A stretch of 64,000 nt of DNA, taken from Candidatus Zixiibacteriota bacterium (lineage in GTDB: Bacteria > Zixibacteria > MSB-5A5 > GN15 > FEB-12). Under the pieces are notes generated by a model. That model made no database searches. It was given only the letters and a program-made list of their open reading frames with translations, and was not told the DNA's origin. The position numbers were made by a program, and so were the translations under genes. The stretch covers positions 62,001-126,000 of the forward strand of contig JAVEYB010000009.1 in NCBI GenBank assembly GCA_034003725.1. The letters are read 5' to 3'. Shown piece after piece: positions 1-8,234 of this stretch (the stretch's first letter is position 1; each line of letters begins with the position of its first letter).

Positions 1-2
1 AT

Positions 3-299
3 TCCGTGGTGGCTTTCTACCGGCCGTGGGAGCGGTACAGCTCGCTTGAGGTTTTCGGGGAGCGCTCGTCGCCGGTGTTTCGGCTTACCCTTGATGGCGA
101 CTCCGCACTGACCCGGCTGGCAATCGTGACGCTCCGGGCCGACACGGTCGCCACCGCTCTGCCAGACACGGTGCTGATATCGGGTGTCCACGAAATCCCG
201 TTCCCGGTCGGGGCTGGTCTGACGAACGGCGCGTATTTGGTCGTGCTGCTTATTAATGAGGAGTATGTCCGCGAGGAGCGGTTCCAGTATACGCCATGA
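3..299 (+). CDS. C-terminal part of an unidentified protein (5' end outside window)
   Basis: The frame is open to the left edge of the window, so this is probably the last ~99 residues of a longer protein; the GTG at 6 need not be a start. The stretch is rich in beta-prone residues (for example VFRLTLDGDS and DTVLISGVHEIPF), as in a periplasmic or surface beta-sandwich domain, but I recognise no family. The stop TGA (297-299) overlaps the ATG (296) of the following lipoprotein gene, so the two are translationally coupled and probably share an operon. No function is assigned. Confidence 0.5.
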   Translation, partial: SVVAFYRPWERYSSLEVFGERSSPVFRLTLDGDSALTRLAIVTLRADTVATALPDTVLISGVHEIPFPVGAGLTNGAYLVVLLINEEYVREERFQYTP

Positions 300-757
300 T
301 ACGCCAAAGTATTACAGCCGCTCTTTTGGTCCTATTGGTCGGTTGTGCGGGGAACAGGCCCGGCGAAGAGACGATGCAGCCTGCCGGAGTCTGGGAGACG
401 GCCTGGGTCGATCCGGAAATCGTAGTTTCGACTGATCTTCTGACGGTGATCAAATCCGCGCGGATTGACTCCTTTCTGGTCGATCTCACCGCGGATACGG
501 TGACGCCCGGGAGGGGCCCCGCTGATCCCGAAGTCACTTTCGAGCTCGCCAACACCGATTGCCGGGTGGCGGCCAACGTGGTTGACGGGCATGGGCGGGT
601 GGTGATGCCGCTGTTGCTTCAGCTACTCGGGCCGGGCCATTACAGGCTGACGGTCAACAAGGTCGTGCTGATTCAGCAGGGTCTGCCGCCGGGCAATTAC
701 GCCGTCACCGCATCGGTCTGCGGGGCTCGACAGGTGCGTGAGTTCTCGGTGCCGTAA
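296..757 (+). CDS. Small predicted lipoprotein of unknown function
   Basis: A 153-residue protein. It begins with a short positively charged start, a hydrophobic stretch (ALLVLLVG) and a Cys at residue 17 in a good lipobox (L-V-G-C), so it should be exported and lipidated. The mature part has alternating beta-type segments and no motif I recognise. The start overlaps the stop of the upstream partial gene, which suggests a two-gene unit of envelope proteins. About 220 bases without a gene follow, holding a CGGCG-TTTG-CGCCG hairpin (845-858), before the response regulator gene. Confidence 0.6.
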   Translation: MIRQSITAALLVLLVGCAGNRPGEETMQPAGVWETAWVDPEIVVSTDLLTVIKSARIDSFLVDLTADTVTPGRGPADPEVTFELANTDCRVAANVVDGHGRVVMPLLLQLLGPGHYRLTVNKVVLIQQGLPPGNYAVTASVCGARQVREFSVP

Positions 758-980
758 CCCTCCAGGTTCTGACGTTCTTCAAAGATCTTCCGTGACTATC
801 TGAAAACCCCGAGTAGTGATTAACCGCCAAATTTGTCCGGTGTCCGGCGTTTGCGCCGCTCATCTGAATGTTCGAATATTGAACAGTGGTCCCTCTCAGC
901 GACTATCCGCCATCGCCGATATATGGGAAAGAGCCCATGCCCCGGCATGGAAAGTTACGGCACCAACGAGGGATACATCG

Positions 981-2351
981 ATGCCCAACATACTTGTTGT
1001 CGAAGATAAAGACTCGATGCGGACGATGCTGAGCCAGACCCTTACGGAAGAGGGTTACCGGGTCGATACGGCCGAAGACGGCCGGAAGGCGCTGGATCTG
1101 GTCGCGAACAAATCATACGATCTCGTCCTGACCGACCTTCGCATGCCCAGGCTGGATGGTTTGCAGGTGCTCAGCGGCATAAAGGAAATCGACGCCGACA
1201 CGGCAGTGATCGTGATGACGGCGTACGGGACGATCGAAGATGCGGTGAATGCGATGAAGAGCGGCGCGTACGATTTCATCACCAAGCCGCTCGACACCGA
1301 TCACCTGTGCGTGCTGGTGAACCGGGCGCTGGAGAACCGCCGCTTAAGGGCCGAAAACGTGTTGCTTCGCGAGGAAGCGATGGCCCACCAGGGGTTCGGC
1401 AATATCATCGGTCAGTCCCGCAAGATGGTGGAGTTGAGCCAGCTGGTACGGAAAGTGGCGACTTCGGATGCATCGGTACTCCTGCAAGGCGAGTCCGGCA
1501 CGGGCAAGGAGCTGATCGCACGCGCCATTCATACGCTGTCCAACCGCAAGGACAAGTCATATATCACGATCAACAGCGCGGCGATCCCGCGCGAGCTGCT
1601 GGAAAACGAGTTGTTCGGTTCGGAGAAGGGCGCGTTTACCGGGGCTCACGCGCGCAAGATGGGCAAGTTCGAGATCGCCAACGGCGGGACGATATTTCTC
1701 GACGAAATCGGCGACATGGACATTTCCCTGCAGGCGAAGCTGCTTCGCGTGCTGCAGGAAAAGCAGTTCGAACGGCTGGGCGGCAACAAGACGGTGGATG
1801 TCGACGTGCGTGTGATCGCCGCGACCAACATGGACCTGCAGGAGCTGATCCGGCAGAGCAAGTTCCGCGAGGACTTGTATTACCGGCTGTCGGTGTTCCC
1901 GCTGGTGATCCCGCCGCTTCGGGAGCGGATCGACGATATCGCGCTTCTGGCCGACTACTTCATCGACAAGTACTGCCGTGAGATGAAAAAGGGCCAGAAG
2001 TCGCTGACGCGGGAAGCCTCGGCGCTGCTCGAAAAGTACCACTGGCCGGGCAACGTGCGCGAACTGGAGAACACGATCGAGCGGGCGGTTATTCTGGCCG
2101 AGGGGAAAAAGATCTCGCCGGACCAGCTGGCCATCCGTCTTCGCCGCACCAGCGAGATTCAGTTGCGCGACGGCGCGGGGTTGAAGGAGATCGGCGCGCA
2201 CGCGCAGATGGAGGCCGAGCGGGGAACGATCCTGCGGGTGCTTCGCGAAGTACGCGGTAACAAACGCAAGGCGGCGAGCATTCTCAAGATCGACTACACG
2301 ACGTTGTTCGACAAGATGAAGAAGTACGACATAGACAAGGATGCAGTCTAG
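981..2351 (+). CDS. Sigma-54-dependent NtrC-family response regulator
   Basis: A 456-residue protein with the full NtrC order. The receiver domain covers residues 1-120, with acidic pocket E8/D9 and phospho-acceptor D52 in LTDLRMPRLDG. The AAA+ domain has Walker A GESGTGKE (170-177), the sigma-54 contact loop GAFTGA (217-222) and Walker B FLDEIG (239-244). A Fis-type helix-turn-helix ends the protein (RGNKRKAASILKI). The ATG at 981 is preferred over upstream in-frame ATGs because it begins the receiver fold exactly (MPNILVVED) and follows a GAGG. It should activate sigma-54 promoters on phosphorylation. No histidine kinase gene adjoins it, so its partner and targets are unknown. Confidence 0.93.
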   Translation: MPNILVVEDKDSMRTMLSQTLTEEGYRVDTAEDGRKALDLVANKSYDLVLTDLRMPRLDGLQVLSGIKEIDADTAVIVMTAYGTIEDAVNAMKSGAYDFITKPLDTDHLCVLVNRALENRRLRAENVLLREEAMAHQGFGNIIGQSRKMVELSQLVRKVATSDASVLLQGESGTGKELIARAIHTLSNRKDKSYITINSAAIPRELLENELFGSEKGAFTGAHARKMGKFEIANGGTIFLDEIGDMDISLQAKLLRVLQEKQFERLGGNKTVDVDVRVIAATNMDLQELIRQSKFREDLYYRLSVFPLVIPPLRERIDDIALLADYFIDKYCREMKKGQKSLTREASALLEKYHWPGNVRELENTIERAVILAEGKKISPDQLAIRLRRTSEIQLRDGAGLKEIGAHAQMEAERGTILRVLREVRGNKRKAASILKIDYTTLFDKMKKYDIDKDAV

Positions 2352-2380
2352 GTTGGTAGTATTCAGGGACGATTCCACGA

Positions 2381-2410
2381 ACGCCGCCCCCGATTCCGGG
2401 CGGCGTTTTT
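2381..2410 (+). terminator. Rho-independent terminator after the NtrC-type regulator
   Basis: ACGCCGCCC (2381-2389) and GGGCGGCGT (2398-2406) form a perfect 9-bp stem with an 8-base loop, followed by a T run. It lies 30 bases after the regulator stop codon. Confidence 0.88.
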
Positions 2411-2661
2411 GGTACGGGACGGGGGCGGCTCGCCGTTAAACCGGCAAACGCCACGGTTCCGTCCGGCTAAACAGGAGGCAATCGGAAAAGCATTGACTTT
2501 TTGGTCCGGTTGCCGGTACTTTTGGGTCATTGTGCCGGTCAGGGTGGTCCGGAGTGGGACGATCGGACCGGCGCGGACCGGGCGAGTTACGGATGCCAGG
2601 TGACATCAGGTGCGGCACCCCAGGGAACCCTGGCATTTTGCACGGATGTTGTAGAGGCGAT
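2411..2661 (+). promoter_or_regulatory. Leader region of the HNH gene with candidate promoter and hairpin
   Basis: This gene-free stretch holds a sigma70-like promoter, TTGACT (2493-2498), 18 bases, TACTTT (2517-2522). Downstream lies an inverted repeat, TGCCAGG (2594-2600) with CCTGGCA (2629-2635), followed by TTTT. An overlapping CCAGGG-AA-CCCTGG palindrome sits at 2620-2633. A transcript from this promoter would carry the hairpin before the ATG at 2662, so it could attenuate the HNH gene or simply be a partial terminator. GAGG just before 2662 is the likely ribosome site. Confidence 0.4.
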
Positions 2662-3183
2662 ATGAACAACTCCTCGCTTATCAACCGTAACGTTCTGATG
2701 CTCAATCAGAACTACGAGCCGCTCACCGTGTGTCCGGCTCGCCGGGCTCTCATGTTGCTTTTTCAGGGCAAAGCCGAGATGATCGAGACAGCCGACGGGC
2801 TCCGGGTGCGGACGGTTTCGACCAGCTACGCGCTGCCGTCGGTGGTGCGCCTGTCCGAGTACAAGCGCGTCCCGTTCAAACGGATCATGCTCTCCCGGAA
2901 AAACATCCTCACCCGCGACGATCACCAGTGTCAATACTGCGGGACGCGGAAGGGACCGATGACGATCGACCACGTTATACCGCGCACCCAGCACGGGAGC
3001 GATTCGTGGGAGAATCTGGTCACGGCCTGCGTGAAGTGCAACAACCGGAAGGGCAACCGTTCGCCGGAGAGAGCCGGCATGAGTTTGCTTCGCAAGCCCC
3101 AGCGCCCGACCTACGTGGCGTTTATTCAGCGGTATCTCGGTGTGGCCGATCAGCGCTGGCGTCCGTACCTGTTCATGGACTGA
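2662..3183 (+). CDS. HNH endonuclease family protein
   Basis: A 173-residue protein. The N-terminal half (VLMLNQNYEPLTVCPARRAL) matches the widespread bacterial HNH family whose cellular role is poorly defined. The nuclease core has the two zinc-binding CxxC pairs, CQYCG and CVKCN, flanking the DHVIPR motif with the catalytic His and the N-x8-C-x2-C-N half of the fold. I placed the start at the ATG at 2662 after GAGG; upstream in-frame codons encode nothing typical of the family. It is monocistronic, between a terminator and the nitroreductase gene. It could act in DNA repair or as a domesticated nuclease; the sequence does not say which. Confidence 0.85.
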   Translation: MNNSSLINRNVLMLNQNYEPLTVCPARRALMLLFQGKAEMIETADGLRVRTVSTSYALPSVVRLSEYKRVPFKRIMLSRKNILTRDDHQCQYCGTRKGPMTIDHVIPRTQHGSDSWENLVTACVKCNNRKGNRSPERAGMSLLRKPQRPTYVAFIQRYLGVADQRWRPYLFMD

Positions 3184-3260
3184 GAAATCTGTTTCTTCGG
3201 ATTGCCGAATCCTGCTTATTTCTGCCACGATATCAGTCACTCCACGCCAGTGAGGCTCAT

Positions 3261-4061
3261 ATGCGTCAGTATTTCTGCCGTGCACTGCTTTTTGTCTTGA
3301 TGTTGCCTGTCGGTTTGTTTGCCCAGGAGTCCGAGGGGTACTCGATCGGGCAGCGGTTTCATCTCGAAACCAGTTTCGGCGACCAGGGCATCAAATCCGA
3401 CAGCCCCTACTGGGGCGACAACGTCCCACCGTACAAGTCCTATACCGGCGCAACCAAACACCCCCTGCCGCTGGAACCGGTCGAGGGACTCGCAGTCGAG
3501 GACGCTATTCGCGAGCGCCGTTCGGTCCGGTCGTTCGTGGATGCGCCGATCGAGCTGACCGAACTGGCCCGGCTGCTTCTGTCCGGTAACGGGGTGACCG
3601 AGCGCCGTGGCGATGTCGACCACCGCGCGACGCCCTCGGCGGGCGCGCTCTACCCGATAGAGCTGTACGTGGTGGCTCGTCGGGTAACGGATCTGCCGTC
3701 GGGTCTGTACCATTTTCAGCCGCAGGATTCGACGCTGGTGTTGATCGAGGCGGCGGATTTCTCGCGCGATATTCGCATGGTCGCCAACGGGCAGGAGTGG
3801 ATCAGCGGCGCTGCCGCCACCGTTTTTGTCACGGCCCGGTTTGACCGGACCACGCAGAAGTACGCCGACCGTGGATACCGGTATGTCTACATGGAGTCGG
3901 GCATGGTGGCCGAGAACATCTGCCTGCAGGCGGTGTCGCTGGGTCTGGGGACGACTACGGTCGGAGCGTTTAACGACGATGCCGCCAACGAACTGGCAGG
4001 GATCGACGGGGTGTTTGAGGCGACTTTGCTGCTGATCCCGGTGGGGAGAGGCGCGAAGTAA
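3261..4061 (+). CDS. SagB-type nitroreductase-family oxidoreductase with signal peptide
   Basis: A 266-residue protein. Residues 1-20 form a signal peptide ending LFA-Q, so the enzyme is exported. The rest is an FMN-dependent nitroreductase domain: the RRSVRSF FMN-phosphate motif, the SAGALYPIELYVV segment typical of SagB-like members, YMESGMVAENICLQA, and LGLGTTTVGAF near the end. SagB-type proteins dehydrogenate azoline rings in some peptide pathways, but free-standing exported members are common and mostly uncharacterised; no precursor peptide or YcaO gene is nearby, so a RiPP role is not supported. The ATG at 3261 follows GTGAGG. Confidence 0.85.
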   Translation: MRQYFCRALLFVLMLPVGLFAQESEGYSIGQRFHLETSFGDQGIKSDSPYWGDNVPPYKSYTGATKHPLPLEPVEGLAVEDAIRERRSVRSFVDAPIELTELARLLLSGNGVTERRGDVDHRATPSAGALYPIELYVVARRVTDLPSGLYHFQPQDSTLVLIEAADFSRDIRMVANGQEWISGAAATVFVTARFDRTTQKYADRGYRYVYMESGMVAENICLQAVSLGLGTTTVGAFNDDAANELAGIDGVFEATLLLIPVGRGAK

Positions 4062-4329
4062 AGGCGCCTCGGTCGGGGCGAGCGCAGTCGATCACAAGAG
4101 CCGCGCAAAAGCCGGCGACGACCAAATCTAGCCGGGTCTGAGGTGGGGCCTTTTCGAGCGGCAAAGCGCCACGGGGCGGGGAATTCGATAAGTGTCGGCG
4201 ATAACATTTCCGAGCCAGTCCAGAGCTTGTCCCTGTAACTTAATCCTATACAGTGTATTACGGCATCGTCATCGGGCCGGCTCATTTGTTTCAGTCGATT
4301 GGAGGGCAGGTCGCAGGGTCTGGCTGCTA

Positions 4330-4388
4330 CTGTCAGAACCTGTATTTTCGTTTCATTTTTTTGGACTTCTACTGCCAGGATCTGACAG
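4330..4388. repeat. Interrupted inverted repeat, 13-bp arms
   Basis: CTGTCAGAACCTG (4330-4342) pairs with CAGGATCTGACAG (4376-4388), with one mismatch in 13. The 33-base interval is T-rich. It lies about 270 bases after the nitroreductase gene and outside any coding frame. It could be a transcript-end hairpin, an operator or a remnant of a small mobile element. Confidence 0.4.
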
Positions 4389-4543
4389 GGGTGATGGCGA
4401 TCTTATAGATGAGTTCAGCCGGGGGATCTGGGAGGAACAGCACAACTGCGGCCGGCGGATGGGGAGCCCCGGGACGGAAAGATGGTGAGGCCGCCCGGGA
4501 TTTTCTGCGTTTTAACCGGTTGTAGTGTGCCTCCCTTTGAAAA

Positions 4544-4619
4544 GGAGCGAGACCCCGAATCCGACGCGTCAACTTCTGCCTTCACGAGACCAGGCATCGG
4601 ATTTCTCGCTCCTTTTTTT
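4544..4619 (+). terminator. Long-range terminator hairpin or end of a small RNA
   Basis: GGAGCGAGA (4544-4552) pairs perfectly with TCTCGCTCC (4604-4612), immediately followed by seven Ts. Inside, GAATCCGA pairs with TCGGATT, extending the stem around a bulge. About 30 bases lie in the apical region. The arms are too far apart for an ordinary terminator, and no CDS ends close upstream, so a short independent RNA ending here is possible. Confidence 0.45.
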
Positions 4620-4829
4620 CTTTGCATGCGAATCCGTCTGCGCCACCTGCGGGGCCGACAGAACGCCTGTGCGTTTTGCTCCTGCACCGGTGCGCGGTGA
4701 TTTCAGTTTCTGAACGGGATGAAGTATGGTGAACGCGGGGCGGGCCCTACAACCCGAGACGCCTGTGAACATCCCTCCCAAGGGCCAGGGGCGTCGGGGT
4801 TCCCGCTCCGCTTTTGTTCTGCCTCGGGG

Positions 4830-6533
4830 CTACCGGTTGAACGGGTTCGGCACCACGATCGGCCCTGTCGGACGGGCTTTCGTCCGTGTCGGCGACCCAC
4901 CCAATACAGACTTGTCAAAACTCCCACCGAGCCACCGGTCGGCGCGATCGATACTGATGACACCTGAGCCCAGGTCGGGAATGAAATCAGTTAACGGCGT
5001 CGTGCCGGGAGAGTTCAAATCGATGTTGGCGTTGAGTACCATCAGGTCGACGCCCGAAGCATCGTCGAGGTCGGCCCACGGAACAGCGATCGTAAACGTG
5101 TTCGCATCGGGCGGCACATCGTGATACGCCAGCCCGGTTGTGTCGTAATCCAGTTCCCACAGCGACGTGTCGGTGTAGACCGCCCAGTGAGAGAGAGTCG
5201 TGTCCCCTCCGAAGAAGCCGATCAGTATGCGATGGTCCGCGCCGATTCCGTTCAAGTTGATTTGCGCAAAGTCCCGGCGTCCCGTCAGCGGGTTTCTGTC
5301 GGAGTCAAAATAGATGGCTGCCGCAAATGACGTGTCGAGAAAGACCACCGTGTCGACACCTACTATCGTGTCTTTCGGATACGGGTAGCTGTTCCACGGT
5401 TCGGAGGTCTCGACGCGAAGTATCAGGTGATCGTTGGTCGTGCGGGCGTAGACTCTTCGGAGATCGGTCGGCCACGCGTCGTTGATGTCATTGCCGACCA
5501 ACACCCATTGGTAATACACGGTGAACGTCTGCGACGCTCCCATGCGCCCCTGCGCATCGTAGACGCGGGCGAACAACGCGTACGGGTTTCCGACCGCCAT
5601 ACCGCTCACGGTCCACGCGAGGCTGTACGGCGCGCCGGTAACCGTGCCGATCGGGTTCGTCCCCAGGTAATACACGACCGAGTCGATTGCGGCCCAGGCA
5701 GTAATATCGACCTGCAGTGTCACGGTATCATCGAGGATCGCGTCGTTTTTGGGCCACGTCATGGAGACAACGGGCGTCTCGGGATCCGGTTCGGTGAAGA
5801 ACTGCCACGAATATGCGGACCCCAGAGCAATCCCGAACGTATCAAGCACGCCCGTGCCGATGGTCACGGTATACTGCGCGCCGTAATCGAGGCTGTCATC
5901 GGGTGTGAGCGTGAGCGTGCGAGTCGCCGGCGTATATGCCACCGAAGACGGGACTTCGGTGTCGGTGGAGTCGGTGAGTTGCACAGTGGCCGTCGTTATA
6001 GTCGCGGGGTCCATCCCTTTTGAGAACTCCGCCTCGATGGTCGTATCCACTGCGATGTTGACGGCGTTGTTGATCGGCCGGGTGCCGACGATCGTAGCGG
6101 GAAGCCCATTGGGGTCCTGTTCGGTCGTGAACGTCCACGCGTACTCGGCGGCGAGTCGGTTGCCGGCAAGATCGGCAATGGCGGTCGTCAGCCGGGCCGT
6201 GTGCACGGTCTCGTATGCGAGGTCTGCAACCGGTCGAAGCGTAATGGTTGTGCCGGTCGACGTGAAGGTCGCGCCGACGGCCGAACCGCCGGCCGGGGTC
6301 AGGGTGAATGACTGCGGCGTCACGGACGAGGAGGCAATCGCCTCGGAGAAGGTGGCCGACACCGAGCCGTTGACGGGCACGCCGACGGCGCCATCGGAGG
6401 GGCCGGTTGATGTTACGGCAGGCGGGGTCTTGTCGCCGCCGCCGGTCGGGCCGTCGCCACCGCAGGCGAGCAGGATCGTGATCAGGGCGACTATCAGCAG
6501 ACCGGCAATTGACGTTTGAATAGTCCTGATGAT
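4830..6533 (-). CDS. Lipoprotein with SbsA-type Ig-like repeats and a DOMON-like domain; non-ATG start
   Basis: The frame encodes a signal segment (IAGLLIVALITILLAC) with lipobox L-L-A-C. Two bacterial Ig-like (SbsA/Big_5 type) repeats follow, each with the typical core FSEAI/FSKGMDP and WTFTTE/WQFFTE. A further sandwich segment and a DOMON-like C-terminal region (AAIYFDSDRNPLTGRRDFAQ) complete it. It ends VVPNPFNR. The first ATG/GTG/TTG in frame is a GTG at 6380, which would cut off the lipobox and part of the first repeat. A GGAG (6543-6540) sits six bases before an ATC at 6533-6531, so I infer an unusual start there. It is probably a cell-surface protein; the ligand is unknown. Confidence 0.65.
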   Translation of the reverse strand: MIRTIQTSIAGLLIVALITILLACGGDGPTGGGDKTPPAVTSTGPSDGAVGVPVNGSVSATFSEAIASSSVTPQSFTLTPAGGSAVGATFTSTGTTITLRPVADLAYETVHTARLTTAIADLAGNRLAAEYAWTFTTEQDPNGLPATIVGTRPINNAVNIAVDTTIEAEFSKGMDPATITTATVQLTDSTDTEVPSSVAYTPATRTLTLTPDDSLDYGAQYTVTIGTGVLDTFGIALGSAYSWQFFTEPDPETPVVSMTWPKNDAILDDTVTLQVDITAWAAIDSVVYYLGTNPIGTVTGAPYSLAWTVSGMAVGNPYALFARVYDAQGRMGASQTFTVYYQWVLVGNDINDAWPTDLRRVYARTTNDHLILRVETSEPWNSYPYPKDTIVGVDTVVFLDTSFAAAIYFDSDRNPLTGRRDFAQINLNGIGADHRILIGFFGGDTTLSHWAVYTDTSLWELDYDTTGLAYHDVPPDANTFTIAVPWADLDDASGVDLMVLNANIDLNSPGTTPLTDFIPDLGSGVISIDRADRWLGGSFDKSVLGGSPTRTKARPTGPIVVPNPFNR

Positions 6534-6571
6534 CGGTATCTCCGGTTGGGGGAGGGTATGCCTTTTGTTCT

Positions 6572-6600
6572 ATTATACATCGGCGACCCGACAATTGCAA
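6572..6600 (-). promoter_or_regulatory. Sigma70-type promoter for the Ig-like lipoprotein gene
   Basis: On the minus strand TTGCAA (6600-6595), 17 bases, TATAAT (6577-6572). The -10 is a perfect consensus match. Transcription should begin near 6566, giving a leader of about 33 bases before the proposed ATC start at 6533. This bounds where translation can begin. Confidence 0.65.
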
Positions 6601-6646
6601 CTTGAGAGAAAAGATCGAAGCTGTGTCATCGATTGAACAATTTGCG

Positions 6647-6674
6647 TTTCATCGGTGAACTCGAATGGTATAAA
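6647..6674 (+). promoter_or_regulatory. Candidate promoter for the CreD-like gene
   Basis: TTTCAT (6647-6652), 16 bases, TATAAA (6669-6674), facing right, about 80 bases before the start of the CreD-like gene and divergent from the lipoprotein promoter. Confidence 0.35.
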
Positions 6675-6753
6675 GGTCGACACGAATCGGAAGGGCCTGC
6701 CGATAAAGTAGTAACTACCAGTTCCATACCCGAATTGCCGGGAGGGAGGACAC

Positions 6754-8037
6754 ATGGTCAAGCGCATTATCGCGCTGGCGTTTATTTTCGGCTGTACGAC
6801 AGTCGCGTGGGCCATACTGGGTACCTCGACTGTCATTCGAACGGAGAGCCAGGACGACAAACTCGCTCAACGCGTCAGCAAACTCTGGGGGCAGTCCCAG
6901 TGGCAGCACGCCCCTGATCTCACGTTCAAGACGGAAGAAGAGAGACTGGTCGACTGGATGGTCGATGGCCGGCCGCAGCAGCAGCGGCGTGTGGTCGCGG
7001 TCGACAAACCGCAGGTGCTCGACAGCAGCACGATAGCCGTCTCGCTGCAACTCGACCACCGCAAGAAGGGACTTCTCTGGTACTCGACCTACCGGGTCGA
7101 ATTCGACGGCAGCTATCTGGTCTCCAATCCCGGCGGGCAGGACCGGGAGTATACGTTTACGTACCGGTTTCCGGCGCGGGACGGCATCTATGACAATTTT
7201 ATGCTGTCGGTCGACGGCAACGAGGTCCGGGACCTTCAGCCGGTCGACGGGGCGGTCAGTCGGGAAATCCGGCTGGCGCCCGGAGAGCAGGCCCGTGTCC
7301 GCGTTTCGTACGGATCGCAGGGTCTGGATGAGTGGTGGTACGTGTTTGGCACGAACGTGGCCCAGGTACGCAACCTGAGCCTGACGATGTACACCGATTT
7401 CGGCGACATCGATTTTCCCGATGACGCCATCTCACCGACGTCGAAAGAGAAGACCGAGGATGGGTGGAAACTTACGTGGGCGTACGGCAACCTGATTTCC
7501 GGCGTGCAGATCGGCATGGTCATGCCCAAGAAGCTCAACCCCGGTCCGTTTGTCAGCCGGGTGAGTTTCTTTGCGCCGGTGTCGTTGTTCCTCTTTCTGT
7601 TTTTGATGTTTATGATTACGACCCTTCGTGATATCAAGATTCATCCGATGAACTACTTTTTCGTCTCGGCGGCCTTTTTCGCGTTCCATCTGCTGCTGGC
7701 GTATCTGGCCGATCATGTCGATATCCATATCGCGTTCGCGATCAGTGCGGTGGTGTCGATTCTGCTGGTGATTTCCTACATGCGGCTGGTAGTCGGGACG
7801 CGGTTTGCCCTCGTTGAGACGGGCCTCGCGCAGCTCGTGTACCTGGTTGCGTTTTCGTATGCGTTTTTCCTCGAGGGTTACACCGGTCTGACGATCACCG
7901 TGCTGTGTATCGTGACCCTGTTCGTGATGATGCAGCTGACGGGTCGGATAAACTGGGAAGAGAAGTTTGCGTCGATCAAGTCCGGCGATTCGCGCCCGGC
8001 GCGTTCGCTGGGTGGGCTGAGAGACAAGGGCGACTGA
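6754..8037 (+). CDS. CreD-like inner membrane protein
   Basis: A 427-residue protein with an N-terminal hydrophobic segment, a large extracytoplasmic beta-rich region (residues ~25-265), then about six membrane helices. The C-terminal half matches the CreD/CET family: a helix followed by IHPMNYFFVSAAFFAFHLLL, and the terminal TGRINW motif before a short basic tail. In Enterobacteria CreD is a CreBC target that affects colicin E2 tolerance, but its biochemical role is unknown. Here no CreB or CreC gene adjoins it. The ATG at 6754 follows GGGAGGGAGG, a strong ribosome site. The gene is alone between the divergent lipoprotein and trpS. Confidence 0.75.
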   Translation: MVKRIIALAFIFGCTTVAWAILGTSTVIRTESQDDKLAQRVSKLWGQSQWQHAPDLTFKTEEERLVDWMVDGRPQQQRRVVAVDKPQVLDSSTIAVSLQLDHRKKGLLWYSTYRVEFDGSYLVSNPGGQDREYTFTYRFPARDGIYDNFMLSVDGNEVRDLQPVDGAVSREIRLAPGEQARVRVSYGSQGLDEWWYVFGTNVAQVRNLSLTMYTDFGDIDFPDDAISPTSKEKTEDGWKLTWAYGNLISGVQIGMVMPKKLNPGPFVSRVSFFAPVSLFLFLFLMFMITTLRDIKIHPMNYFFVSAAFFAFHLLLAYLADHVDIHIAFAISAVVSILLVISYMRLVVGTRFALVETGLAQLVYLVAFSYAFFLEGYTGLTITVLCIVTLFVMMQLTGRINWEEKFASIKSGDSRPARSLGGLRDKGD

Positions 8038-8069
8038 GCGTTTCCAGGACGGGAAATGATAGTGATGCA

Positions 8070-8104
8070 TCGGGCGGTAGCCGCGGTTGCCGGTTATCGC
8101 CCGA
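8070..8104 (+). repeat. Hairpin after the CreD-like gene
   Basis: TCGGGCG (8070-8076) pairs with CGCCCGA (8098-8104), extended inward by GTAG with TTAT. No T run follows, so it is more likely a processed 3' end or Rho-type site than an intrinsic terminator. Confidence 0.35.
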
Positions 8105-8234
8105 GTCCGATTACCGCTTTTCTGTCAGCTGTTGCTACCCGGAGACGAGTGTGACCCGGTGGAATACCCGTTGGCCCTTCGTCTCATCTTCGTTCCGGCC
8201 CGGAAAAATCTTCCGTATACGGCCCGGATTTTAA

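Larger units (their letters stand above)
4062..4829. other. Gene-poor intergenic stretch with two structured elements
   Basis: I find no credible gene on either strand. The short open frames here have biased compositions and no family resemblance. The stretch holds a 13-bp interrupted inverted repeat (4330-4388) and a stem-loop ending in a T run (4544-4619), listed separately. The remainder (4624-4829) is GC-rich with weak dyad symmetry and probably includes the downstream region of the leftward lipoprotein gene ending at 4830. Confidence 0.5.

Noticed and set aside
900-980. Sigma-54 promoter upstream of the NtrC-type regulator
   Set aside because: No match to the GG-N10-GC pattern with TGGCAC and TTGC was found at the right spacing.
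1557-2378. Long frames antisense to the NtrC regulator
   Set aside because: They mirror the GC-rich codons of the regulator; the regulator has all functional motifs.
3261-4061. SagB-like gene as part of a thiazole/oxazole peptide cluster
   Set aside because: No YcaO, leader peptide or transporter lies nearby, and the protein has a signal peptide.
4192-4488. A 98-codon frame in the empty region
   Set aside because: No ribosome site, no family resemblance and biased composition; it also spans the inverted repeat.
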